Shown here piece by piece: positions 29,532 through 37,354 of a DNA stretch of 64,000 nt. This DNA is from an uncultured Clostridium sp. (GTDB lineage: Bacteria; Bacillota; Clostridia; TANB77; CAG-508). The DNA lies in assembly GCA_947648905.1 (NCBI GenBank), contig CANSPP010000001.1, positions 140,114 through 204,113 on the forward strand, written 5' to 3'. A program made the translations under genes and the position numbers. Numbering within the stretch: the first letter of the stretch is position 1; each line of letters begins with the position of its first letter. Below the pieces are notes generated by a model that did not search any database, was not told the origin of the DNA, and saw only the letters and a program-made list of their open reading frames with translations.

Positions 29532-29700
29532 AAAATTTATACAAATGCATATATCTAGAAAATCTATTTAAATTATTTAAAAAATATTCAACATCATTTA
29601 ATGATTTTATAGTATTATCTTTGCAACATTTAAAATCAAATTTTTTTGGAGGTGGTTTTTTATCACCTCTTTTATTATTATAAATTAAATTATTATCCAT
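29524..29700 (-). CDS. Small protein, unknown
   Basis: The 58-residue minus-strand ORF starts at 29700 after GGGGAT and overlaps the GerMN gene end by 8 bases. It has a basic Lys/Pro stretch, two adjacent cysteines (FKCCKDN) and an amphipathic helix (LNDVEYFLNNLNRFSRYMHL). The non-random composition suggests a real gene, but I do not recognise it and the ribosome site is weak. Confidence 0.4.
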   Translation of the reverse strand: MDNNLIYNNKRGDKKPPPKKFDFKCCKDNTIKSLNDVEYFLNNLNRFSRYMHLYKFFK

Positions 29701-29774
29701 AAAAATCCCCATAATTTTGATTTTTTTTAAGTTTTATTATATAATATGTAGGAAAAAATAAAAAGGAAATAAAA

Positions 29775-30518
29775 ATGGAAGAAATATTAAAAGAAAATGA
29801 AAGAATAGATGACTTAGAATATAAAGGATTAAAAATAATACAAAATACGAAAGGATTTTGTTTTGGAATTGATAGCGTACTTTTATCTGATTTTGCAAAA
29901 GAAATAAAAGAAGGAAGTAATGTTTTAGACTTAGGAACAGGCACAGGAATTATTCCAGTTTTATTATGTGGAAAAACAAAATTAAATAAAATAATAGGAA
30001 TTGAAATTCAAAAAGAAGTAGCAGATATGGCAAAAAGAACAATTAAATTAAATAATTTAGAAAATAGATTTGAAGTATTAAATGAAAGTATTTTAAACTT
30101 AAAAAATATTTATAATAACCAAACTTTTGATGCAATAGTTACAAATCCACCATATAAAAAAAGAGATACAGGAATAAAAAATGAAACTGAGAAGAAAATA
30201 ATTTCAAGACACGAAACCACAGCAACCCTAGAAGATTTTATAAAAATATCAAGAGATTTATTAAAAGATAAAGGTACTTTTTATATGGTACATAGGCCAG
30301 AAAGATTAGTAGATATTTTAAGTTTAATGAGAGAATATAAAATTGAACCAAAGATTTTAAAATTTGTATGTTCTAATTCAAAAAAAGAACCAAATTTAAT
30401 TTTAATTAAAGGAATAAAAAATGCAAAACCATTTTTAAAAATAGAAAAAAATTTAATTATTTATAATGACGAAGGAAATTATACAGATGAAATTTTAAAA
30501 ATATATAATAAAAAATAA
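29775..30518 (+). CDS. TrmN6-like tRNA1(Val) adenine-37 N6-methyltransferase
   Basis: The 247-residue protein has SAM motif I VLDLGTGTGIIPVLL (about 51-65), an acidic residue after IIGIEIQKE, and the catalytic VTNPPYKK (NPPY motif, about 120-127), which marks N6-adenine or amine methylation. FGIDSVLLSDF near residue 35 is typical of the TrmN6/YabB group, which often precedes rsmI in Firmicutes, as here. Confidence 0.88.
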   Translation: MEEILKENERIDDLEYKGLKIIQNTKGFCFGIDSVLLSDFAKEIKEGSNVLDLGTGTGIIPVLLCGKTKLNKIIGIEIQKEVADMAKRTIKLNNLENRFEVLNESILNLKNIYNNQTFDAIVTNPPYKKRDTGIKNETEKKIISRHETTATLEDFIKISRDLLKDKGTFYMVHRPERLVDILSLMREYKIEPKILKFVCSNSKKEPNLILIKGIKNAKPFLKIEKNLIIYNDEGNYTDEILKIYNKK

Positions 30519-30553
30519 TTAAATAAATAATTAATTAAATAAATAAAAAATAT

Positions 30554-30606
30554 GAAAAAAATAGAATAAATTAGAATAAAATCGAAAAAAATAGAATAAA
30601 TTAGAA
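30554..30606. repeat. 23-bp direct repeat, two copies with 30-base period
   Basis: Identical 23-base A-rich units lie at 30554-30576 and 30584-30606, just before the rsmI ribosome site, with a 7-base spacer. Confidence 0.75.
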
Positions 30607-30621
30607 AAAGGGAGTTTTTAA

Positions 30622-31449
30622 ATGGAAGAAAATAAAGCAGGAATTTTATATATTGTTGCAACACCAATAGGAAATTTAGAAGATATTACACTAAGAGCAA
30701 TAAGAATATTAAAAGAGGTAGATTTAATTGCAGCAGAAGATACAAGACATACATTAAAATTATTAAATCATTTAGAAATATCAAAACCAATGATAAGCTG
30801 TCATAGGCACAATGAAGAAATAAGATGTGATAACTTAATAAAAGAATTAAAATCAGGAAAAAATATAGCATTAGTATCAGATGCAGGAACTCCAGGAATT
30901 TGTGACCCAGGAGAAGAAATAATAAAAAAATCCATAGAGGAAAATATAAAAGTAATTCCAATACCAGGAGCTTGTGCAATGATAAATGCATTAATATGTT
31001 CAGGAATTGATACAAAAGAATTTAATTTTTTGGGATTTTTGCCATTAAATAAAAAATCAAGAAAAGAAAAAATAGAGGAAATTAGAAATTCAAATAAAAC
31101 AATAATTATATATGAAGCTCCTCATAAACTGAAAAATACTTTAAATGATTTAAGTGAAATTTTAGAAGATAGAAATGTTGTTTTAGCAAGAGAACTTACA
31201 AAAATACACGAAGAATTTATTAGGGGGAAAGTGAGTGAATTAATAGATAAGGCAGAAGAATTAAAAGGTGAAATGGTAATAATTATTGAAGGAAGCAATA
31301 AAAAACAAGAAAATGAGTTAAATAATTTAAGTTTGGAAGAACATTACAATTTTTATGAAAAGCAAGGATTTGATAAAAAAGAAATAATTAAAAAAATTGC
31401 AAAAGATAGAAATGTAAATAAAAATGAAATTTATAAAAATTTTATTTAA
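30622..31449 (+). CDS. rsmI: RsmI, 16S rRNA cytidine-1402 2'-O-methyltransferase
   Basis: The 275-residue protein opens with LYIVATPIGNLEDITLRAIR and continues with LIAAEDTRHTLKLLNHLEI, HRHNE and LVSDAGTPGICDPG, all hallmarks of RsmI in the tetrapyrrole methylase fold. IPIPGACAMINALICSG and the C-terminal helical part are complete. An AAAGGGAG site precedes the ATG. A hairpin terminator follows. Confidence 0.96.
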   Translation: MEENKAGILYIVATPIGNLEDITLRAIRILKEVDLIAAEDTRHTLKLLNHLEISKPMISCHRHNEEIRCDNLIKELKSGKNIALVSDAGTPGICDPGEEIIKKSIEENIKVIPIPGACAMINALICSGIDTKEFNFLGFLPLNKKSRKEKIEEIRNSNKTIIIYEAPHKLKNTLNDLSEILEDRNVVLARELTKIHEEFIRGKVSELIDKAEELKGEMVIIIEGSNKKQENELNNLSLEEHYNFYEKQGFDKKEIIKKIAKDRNVNKNEIYKNFI

Positions 31450-31457
31450 TATATAAT

Positions 31458-31490
31458 AAAAAAGCCTAGAAAATAAGTCTAGACTTTTTT
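31458..31490. terminator. Convergent terminator between rsmI and the AbrB-like gene
   Basis: An 11-bp stem with one mismatch (centre CTAGA/TCTAG) has an A tract on one side and a T tract on the other, so it can serve both convergent genes. Confidence 0.75.
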
Positions 31491-31743
31491 ATTTATCTTG
31501 TTTTAAATTTCCAATTTTATTTGAACATGATTCGCATATTAATTTATCATTATATGTTAATAAGTTTTTTGTGTTTCCGCAGAAAATACAATTAGACTCG
31601 AATTTTTTTAGGACAATTGAAGGTCCATCTACATATATTTCAATCGGATCTTTTTCAGCAATTTTGAATTGATTTCTTATTTCTATAGGAATAACAACTC
31701 TTCCTAATTCATCCATTCTTCTTATAATTCCTGTTGATTTCAT
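31489..31743 (-). CDS. AbrB/SpoVT-family transition-state regulator with zinc-ribbon tail
   Basis: The 84-residue protein has an N-terminal swapped-hairpin domain (STGIIRRMDELGRVVIPIEI, about 3-22) like AbrB, Abh and SpoVT. The C-terminal half has two CxxC pairs (CIFCGN and CESCSN) that could bind zinc. It is probably a DNA-binding regulator of stationary-phase or spore genes; spmA follows divergently. The start follows GGAGGTAA. Confidence 0.9.
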   Translation of the reverse strand: MKSTGIIRRMDELGRVVIPIEIRNQFKIAEKDPIEIYVDGPSIVLKKFESNCIFCGNTKNLLTYNDKLICESCSNKIGNLKQDK

Positions 31744-31873
31744 TGGCTTTACCTCCTCTATAAGTTAATATTTTTCACTATGTATATAGAATATACCATA
31801 AAATGTAAGTCTGGTCAATTAATTTGTACTAAAAAATGTAAATTTTGAATAAAATTTTCTAGGTGAGTATAGT

Positions 31874-32458
31874 ATGTTAAATATAGTTTGGCCAATTTTT
31901 ATAATAATATCATTTTCTTTTGCAATTTTTTCTGGAAATTTAGAACAATTGAATTCATCAATATTTGAAAGTACATCTGATGCAATAAATTTAGCAATAA
32001 GTTTACTAGGAACAATTTGTCTTTGGAATGGAATTATGCAAATAGCAAGTGAAACAAGTGTAATAGAAAAATTAACTAAAATTTTAAATCCTGCCATTAA
32101 CTTTTTATTTCCAAAATTAAAAAATAATAAAAAAATAAAAAAAGAAATATCAATGAATGTAATTGCAAACATATTAGGGCTAGGTAATGCTGCAACACCT
32201 CTGGGGCTAAAAGCAATGCAATCTATGCAAGATGAAAATGAAGAAAAAGATACTTTAACTGATTCTATGATGATGTTTATAGTATTAAACACAGCATCAA
32301 TTCAATTAATACCAACAACTGTAATTGCAATTAGAAATTCGTTAGGGTCAAGTAACCCAACAGGAATTGTATTTCCAGTATGGATTGCAACAATTGCAGC
32401 AGCAATAGCAGGAGTTGCTATGACAAAAATAATAATAATAAATACAAGAAAGAAGTGA
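31874..32458 (+). CDS. spmA: Spore maturation protein SpmA
   Basis: The 194-residue protein has several membrane segments and the nucleoside-recognition domain signature (LWNGIMQIASETSVIEKL, NVIANILGLGNAATPLGLKA). SpmA and SpmB together affect dehydration of the spore core. spmB begins 5 bases after its stop. Confidence 0.92.
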   Translation: MLNIVWPIFIIISFSFAIFSGNLEQLNSSIFESTSDAINLAISLLGTICLWNGIMQIASETSVIEKLTKILNPAINFLFPKLKNNKKIKKEISMNVIANILGLGNAATPLGLKAMQSMQDENEEKDTLTDSMMMFIVLNTASIQLIPTTVIAIRNSLGSSNPTGIVFPVWIATIAAAIAGVAMTKIIIINTRKK

Positions 32459-32463
32459 ATAAA

Positions 32464-32988
32464 ATGAAAACTATAAGTTTTGTTTCTAACTTAGCTATGC
32501 CAATGATTATTTTATTGATAGTAGCATATGGATTAAAAGAAAAAAATAAAGTTTTTGATACTTTCTTAATTGGAGCAAAAGAGGGGATAAAAACAACAAT
32601 ACAAATATTTCCAACATTAATTGGATTGTTTGTGGCAATTGGAGCATTACGTGCATCTGGAATATTAGACTGTATTACACATCTTGCAAGTCCAATATTA
32701 AATTTAATAAATTTTCCAAACGAATTAATGCCACTTGCATTATTAAGACCAGTATCAGGTAGTGGTTCTGTCGCAATAGCTACGGATATAATGAAGAACT
32801 TTGGAGTAGATACTGCCCTTGGTATGATGGCATCAACAATTATGGGCTCAACAGAAACTACATTATATACAATTGCAATATACACAAGTTGTATAAAAGT
32901 AAAAAAGACAAGAGGAATTTTAATTGCGGCCCTAACAGCAGATATTGTTGGAATGATTGTAAGTGTACTAGTTTGTAGATATTTTTAG
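32464..32988 (+). CDS. spmB: Spore maturation protein SpmB
   Basis: The start is the ATG at 32464 after GAAAGAAG (174 residues). An upstream in-frame extension overlaps spmA and has no site. The protein is a nucleoside-recognition (Gate) domain membrane protein with FLIGAKEGIKTTIQIFPTLI, LLRPVSGSGSVAIATDIM and STETTLYTIAIY, matching SpmB. It forms a two-gene spore operon with spmA. Confidence 0.93.
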   Translation: MKTISFVSNLAMPMIILLIVAYGLKEKNKVFDTFLIGAKEGIKTTIQIFPTLIGLFVAIGALRASGILDCITHLASPILNLINFPNELMPLALLRPVSGSGSVAIATDIMKNFGVDTALGMMASTIMGSTETTLYTIAIYTSCIKVKKTRGILIAALTADIVGMIVSVLVCRYF

Positions 32989-33046
32989 GAAAAAAATTCT
33001 TTATTAGCATTTGTCGAAATATGTCGAATTTTGCGATGAGTTTTTC

Positions 33047-33230
33047 TTGACAGATGTAAGAATGCAAAGTATAATAAGACAAATTATTTCAAAAAAAGAC
33101 TTGTTAAGAATGACAAAATAATTTTATTTATTTCAATATTTTAGTTTTTAATTTTGTAGAGAAATATTTATTTTTTATATCTCTGAAAGTAGATTAGCCC
33201 CTATTTTTAAAGTTTTCAATTTCTCTACAA
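33047..33230 (+). ncRNA. Candidate small RNA behind a consensus promoter (gene-free stretch 32989-33243)
   Basis: TTGACA (33047-33052) and TATAAT (33070-33075) have 17-base spacing and point away from spmB, but no plus-strand gene follows. Downstream, two perfect 12-bp arms (33154-33165 and 33219-33230, core TGTAGAGAAAT) enclose a 53-base loop. Transcript and function are inferred. It could equally be an antisense RNA into rlmH. Confidence 0.4.
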
Positions 33231-33243
33231 TACCAAATATAAA

Positions 33244-33723
33244 TTATCTATGATAGGTTTCACCATTAGAAATTTTAAAAGCTCTAAAAATCTGTTCCAA
33301 TAAGAAAACTCTAATTAACTGATGTGGAAAAGTCATTTTTGAAAAACAAATTTTTAAATTGCAATTATGTAATAAATTTTCGGTTAAGCCTAAAGAACCA
33401 CCAATGATAAAAGTCAAGTTACTATTTTCCATAGATAAATTATCAATTTTATTAGAAAATTCTTCAGAAGAAAACTGAACTCCCTTTAAATCTAAAGCAA
33501 TAACGTAAGAATCTTTTTTTATATGATTTATAATTTTAGTACATTCCTTTTCCTTAATTTCCTTTTCTAAACTAGGATTTAATTTATCTGGAATTTTTTC
33601 GTCAGGCAATTCAGTAATTGTTAATTTGCAATATCTAGAAAGCCTTTTTGAATATTCTTCTATTGCATCTTTTAAATACTTTTCTTTAATTTTTCCTACA
33701 CATATAATATTAATATTTAACAT
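33244..33723 (-). CDS. rlmH: RlmH, 23S rRNA pseudouridine-1915 N3-methyltransferase
   Basis: The 159-residue protein matches RlmH over its whole length: ICVGKIKEKYLKDAIEEY at the start, YVIALDLKGVQFSSEEF, LTFIIGGSLGL with the SPOUT knot, and MTFPHQLIRVFLLEQIFRAF. It methylates the 23S rRNA helix-69 pseudouridine. An AAGGAG site precedes the ATG at 33723. Confidence 0.97.
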   Translation of the reverse strand: MLNINIICVGKIKEKYLKDAIEEYSKRLSRYCKLTITELPDEKIPDKLNPSLEKEIKEKECTKIINHIKKDSYVIALDLKGVQFSSEEFSNKIDNLSMENSNLTFIIGGSLGLTENLLHNCNLKICFSKMTFPHQLIRVFLLEQIFRAFKISNGETYHR

Positions 33724-33743
33724 TTTTACTCCTTAATAATCAA

Positions 33744-33776
33744 AGGGACAAAAGAGAAACGTCCCCAAATGTCCCT
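33744..33776. repeat. GGGAC-type hairpin repeat, second locus
   Basis: A 33-base unit with arms AGGGACA/TGTCCCT and the AAACGTCCCCAA core differs at two positions from 24443-24475. It overlaps the stop codon of the upstream minus-strand metallohydrolase gene. Confidence 0.8.
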
Positions 33777-34563
33777 AAAGTTTAATTATTTTGCTATGTA
33801 CATCTCTTGATGCAACACTAAGAGATAAGCTATTTTCATCATAATTATTAGAAATCAATTCATCTAAAACGGTTTGATAAGCTAATTCTGGGAAATTACT
33901 TTCTTTACTTAAATGCCCTAGCATAGCTGTTTTTAAACCCGATTTTAAAAGATGAGATATAGTTTTCCCAGCCATTTCGTTTGGAAGATGACCCAAATTT
34001 CCAGCAATTCTAGATTTTAATTGAAATGGGTAACGAGAACATCTAAGAACTTCTGGGTCATAATTTGATTCTAACATTATAAATAGACTTTCTTCTAAAT
34101 TTTTTAATATGTTATTTGTCATATGTCCAATATCTGTTGCAATACTTAATTTTTTATTATCATTACAAATATTAAATCCGCAAGGATTTGCGGCATCATG
34201 TGGAATTGAAAAAGGATTAATTATTAAATCTCCAATTTCAAATTTTTCACTTACTTTAAAAAGATTTACATTCTTTTCTGAAATCTTATCTTTTTGTTTT
34301 GGCATAGCGTCTAAAGTCTCTTGATTAACAAAAACAGGTATATCAAATTTTTTTGAAAGTGTTCCAAGTGATTGTACATGGTCAATATGTTCATGAGTAA
34401 CTAATATTCCATCTAATTCACTAGGATTAATGTTGATATCAGTTAATGCAGATTCAATTTTCTTACAACTGACACCTGCATCAACTAATAATTTTGTGTT
34501 ATCTGTTTCTACAAAAAGACTATTTCCACTGCTACCACTGTATAAACTACAAAAGTTTAGCAT
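33775..34563 (-). CDS. MBL-fold metallohydrolase (YycJ/WalJ-like)
   Basis: The 262-residue protein has the YycJ opening FCSLYSGSSGNSLFVET, the zinc motif GILVTHEHIDHVQSLG (HxHxDH), SIPHDAANPCGF and the downstream aspartate in SIATDIGHM. YycJ-type enzymes are linked to cell-wall and DNA metabolism in Firmicutes and usually lie near rlmH, as here. Confidence 0.9.
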   Translation of the reverse strand: MLNFCSLYSGSSGNSLFVETDNTKLLVDAGVSCKKIESALTDININPSELDGILVTHEHIDHVQSLGTLSKKFDIPVFVNQETLDAMPKQKDKISEKNVNLFKVSEKFEIGDLIINPFSIPHDAANPCGFNICNDNKKLSIATDIGHMTNNILKNLEESLFIMLESNYDPEVLRCSRYPFQLKSRIAGNLGHLPNEMAGKTISHLLKSGLKTAMLGHLSKESNFPELAYQTVLDELISNNYDENSLSLSVASRDVHSKIIKL

Positions 34564-34580
34564 AATATTACTTCTTCTTT

Positions 34581-35840
34581 CTATTCTGTTACTCTTTCGA
34601 TTTTTGCTCCAAGGTTTCTGAATTTTTCTTCTATGTTTTCATATCCTCTATCGATATGTTCAAGATTATATATTTCAGTTGAGCCACTAGCAGCTGTTCC
34701 AGCAATCACTAATGCTGCACCTGCTCTTAAGTCTGTTGAATAAACTGGTGCTCCAGATAATTTTTTAACGCCTTCGAAAAATGCTGTTTTTCCTTGAGCT
34801 GTTATTTTAGCACCCATTTTGTTTAATTCGTCTGTATATTGGAATCTAGATTCCCAAATGCTTTCATTTATAATGCTAGTTCCATCTGCTAGAGATAAAA
34901 CTACTCCCATTTGTGGTTGTAGGTCAGTTGGAAAACCAGGGTAAGGTAATGTTTTTATATTTGCTTTTTGAGGTCTTTGTTTACACCAAACTCTAATACT
35001 ATCTCCGTAGTCTTCTACGTTTCCACCAACTTCAATTATTTTTGCAGTAATTGATTCTAAGTGTTTTGTAATACAATTTTTTAAAGTTATATCTCCTTTT
35101 GTTGCGACCGCTGCCAACATAAATGTACCTGCTTCAATTTGGTCAGGGACAACAGAATATGTAGCGTTTCCATTTAATTTTTCAACACCGTTGATTTTAA
35201 TCATATCTGTTCCAGCACCTCTTATATCAGCACCCATAGTGTTTAAAAAGTTTGCTACATCAACTATATGTGGCTCTTTTGCAGCATTGTCTATTGTAGT
35301 AGTTCCTTTTGCTAAAACTGCTGATAGCATAACATTAATTGTAGCTCCAACAGAAACTATATCCATATATATTGAATTTCCTGTTAAATTTTTAGCCTTT
35401 GCAGATATTGTACCCTTTTCTACAATTACGTTTGCTCCTAATCTTTCAAATCCTTTTATATGTTGGTCAATAGGTCTTGCACCTAATTTACATCCACCAG
35501 GCATACCAACTTCTATTTCACCTTTTCTGCCTAGCATAGCACCAATTAGATAGTAAGAAGCTCTAAATTTGCTAGTTAAATCTAATGGAGCTTTTGTTGT
35601 ATTTATATTAGTTGTATCTATTGTAATACTATTTTTATTATTCCAAGTTATTTTTGCCCCTAATTTTTCTAATATTTCACAAGATATCTTAATATCACTT
35701 ATATTAGGTAAGTTATCAATGGTACAAACACCATCTATTAATAAGGTTGCAGGTAAAATTGCTACTGCTGCATTTTTTGCTCCACTTATTGTTACTTCTC
35801 CTTTTAAAGGGGTAGGTCCTGTTACTACTAGTTTTTCCAA
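34581..35840 (-). CDS. murA: MurA, UDP-N-acetylglucosamine 1-carboxyvinyltransferase
   Basis: The 419-residue enolpyruvyl transferase opens with GEVTISGAKNAAVAILPATL and carries the catalytic cysteine loop MPGGCKLGARPIDQHI (about residues 113-128). GFPTDLQPQMGVVLSLADG and DLRAGAALVIAG follow. It performs the first committed step of peptidoglycan synthesis in the cytosol. The start is the TTG at 35840, 7 bases after GGAGGT. The cysteine is present, so fosfomycin sensitivity would be expected. Confidence 0.96.
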   Translation of the reverse strand: MEKLVVTGPTPLKGEVTISGAKNAAVAILPATLLIDGVCTIDNLPNISDIKISCEILEKLGAKITWNNKNSITIDTTNINTTKAPLDLTSKFRASYYLIGAMLGRKGEIEVGMPGGCKLGARPIDQHIKGFERLGANVIVEKGTISAKAKNLTGNSIYMDIVSVGATINVMLSAVLAKGTTTIDNAAKEPHIVDVANFLNTMGADIRGAGTDMIKINGVEKLNGNATYSVVPDQIEAGTFMLAAVATKGDITLKNCITKHLESITAKIIEVGGNVEDYGDSIRVWCKQRPQKANIKTLPYPGFPTDLQPQMGVVLSLADGTSIINESIWESRFQYTDELNKMGAKITAQGKTAFFEGVKKLSGAPVYSTDLRAGAALVIAGTAASGSTEIYNLEHIDRGYENIEEKFRNLGAKIERVTE

Positions 35841-35903
35841 TTATATTACCTCCAGTATTATATTATCTTTTTTCAATATAACATAAAGTTAAAATGTTTG
35901 CAA

Positions 35904-36569
35904 CTATTTTTTTGCAGTAATTATGCCATTGCCTGTAAAAAATTCTAATAATTTAAATTTAAATTGAATTTTAGGGTCTGAATTTTCAGAAACCAAAGCA
36001 AATTCTTCCTCTGATAAGCTATCTTCAAGCATTTCCTTAGATTCTTCTGGAACTACACCTGAACTAATATCAACAAAGCATAAAGGAGGAAACATTACAC
36101 ACCACCAGTTTTGACCTTTTGCTTCTCCAATCTCTACTCTTAAAGCATCATAAAAACCAGCTGGTAAAGAAATATCACCATATTGCTTAGTTGGAAATTC
36201 AAAATTACCAATGTTAATATTTACATCATAAGAATAACCTTCACTTTTAATTGTTTCTAAAGCAATTTGTTTGAAATTATCTTGATATTCGTGAACTTTT
36301 GCAATTGCTTCTTGTTTAGTTGTGCAATTTACACAAAGTTCATTCATATATTTAAGTAGATTATCACGTACTTTATATTTTAAAGCTTGGTCTTCTTCAC
36401 TGTTACTGTTTGCTAAAACGTGTAATCTAAAAACACTATTTGCAATATCTGTGGATACATTTTCGGCATAAGAAAAAGCACAAATACTTGTATATATAAA
36501 GATTAAGAAACTTAAAATCAGAAACATTTTTACTTTGGAATTTTTAAATAAATTTAATATTTTTTTCAT
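35904..36569 (-). CDS. spoIIR: Stage II sporulation protein R (SpoIIR)
   Basis: The 221-residue protein has an N-terminal membrane signal (about 13-33) and the SpoIIR core: VFRLHVLANSNSEEDQALKY, RDNLLKYMN, and GQNWWCVMFPPLCFVD. SpoIIR is made in the forespore and triggers processing of pro-sigma-E in the mother cell. The start follows GGAGGTAA. It is a firm marker that the organism sporulates. Confidence 0.95.
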   Translation of the reverse strand: MKKILNLFKNSKVKMFLILSFLIFIYTSICAFSYAENVSTDIANSVFRLHVLANSNSEEDQALKYKVRDNLLKYMNELCVNCTTKQEAIAKVHEYQDNFKQIALETIKSEGYSYDVNINIGNFEFPTKQYGDISLPAGFYDALRVEIGEAKGQNWWCVMFPPLCFVDISSGVVPEESKEMLEDSLSEEEFALVSENSDPKIQFKFKLLEFFTGNGIITAKK

Positions 36570-36682
36570 AAGTTACCTCCAAAAAACTTTTTTTCTAAAA
36601 TATTCTTTAACTTAATTATTACCAATTTAGAAAATATTTATACAATTCGCGAAAAATGTCGATAAGTTTTTTTGAAATATAA

Positions 36683-36717
36683 TTGACATATTTGAAATAA
36701 AATGGTAAAATTTACCA
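36683..36717 (+). promoter_or_regulatory. Promoter with -10 inside a palindromic operator-like site
   Basis: TTGACA (36683-36688) and TAAAAT (36706-36711) have 17-base spacing. The -10 is embedded in a palindrome with 7-bp arms TGGTAAA/TTTACCA (36703-36717). A second dyad (CGGAA/TTCCG, 36732-36749) lies in the leader. A repressor binding at the palindrome would block the promoter; this is inference. Confidence 0.65.
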
Positions 36718-36785
36718 GTAAGCCAAAAGAGCGGAATTCTAGATTTCCGTATGACTTATATATTAAAAGAGGAGAGAAGTTTCAA

Positions 36786-37265
36786 ATGAATAAAAAACAA
36801 GAGACAAAAGAAAAGGTATGTGCATTTTATGCAAGCGATTATCATTTTGAAATGATAAGTTTACCATATATAAATAAACAACTAGAAAAAGATAATCAAG
36901 TAATAATTTTAACAGAGAATAATTTAGAAGAAACAATTAATACAGTAATATCAAAAATAAATTTAAAAGAAGAGAAAAAAGTAAAAATATTAAATATAAA
37001 CTGGAAAAATGACGATTTAAATAAAATAAAGAAAATAAAAGAATTAGTAGAAAACGAAAAAGAAACAATAATATTTATAAAAGGAAAAGAAAATTATATA
37101 AAAAACATAAATAATAACATAGAAAGATATATAGAAAAAAGCAAAAAGATAAAATTAGTGGATTGTTACGATTTAGAAGAAATTTCTGATAGATTCGATG
37201 ACATTATGAATGGATATAATACGGTATTAAGCACAGCAGGAGAAAAGGAAGTAGAAAAAATATAA
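36786..37265 (+). CDS. Hypothetical soluble protein
   Basis: The start is the ATG at 36786, after AGGAGAG and downstream of the likely transcription start, giving 159 residues. The protein is rich in Lys, Glu, Asn and Ile with alternating strand and helix pattern (VCAFYASDYHFEMISLPYIN near the start), no signal and no membrane helix. No family recognised. It precedes the nucleotide-sugar genes and may be expressed with them. Confidence 0.65.
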   Translation: MNKKQETKEKVCAFYASDYHFEMISLPYINKQLEKDNQVIILTENNLEETINTVISKINLKEEKKVKILNINWKNDDLNKIKKIKELVENEKETIIFIKGKENYIKNINNNIERYIEKSKKIKLVDCYDLEEISDRFDDIMNGYNTVLSTAGEKEVEKI

Positions 37266-37354
37266 TTAAAAGGTTGATATTTTTGAATAAATAGTATATA
37301 AATAAGTTAAAACTAAAAGTAGCATTTTAAATATGAAAAGGAGAACTTATAAAA

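Noticed and set aside
30554-30606. The 23-bp direct repeat as an iteron or regulator site.
   Set aside because: Two A-rich copies only, next to a housekeeping gene; simple local duplication is enough.
36702-36785. An in-frame upstream start (ATG at 36702) would extend the hypothetical gene at 36786 and include an in-frame CGG at 36732, an apparent counterexample to the CGG rule.
   Set aside because: The ATG at 36702 lies on the promoter -10 and palindrome, upstream of the likely transcription start, and has no ribosome site. The ATG at 36786 has AGGAGAG at good spacing.
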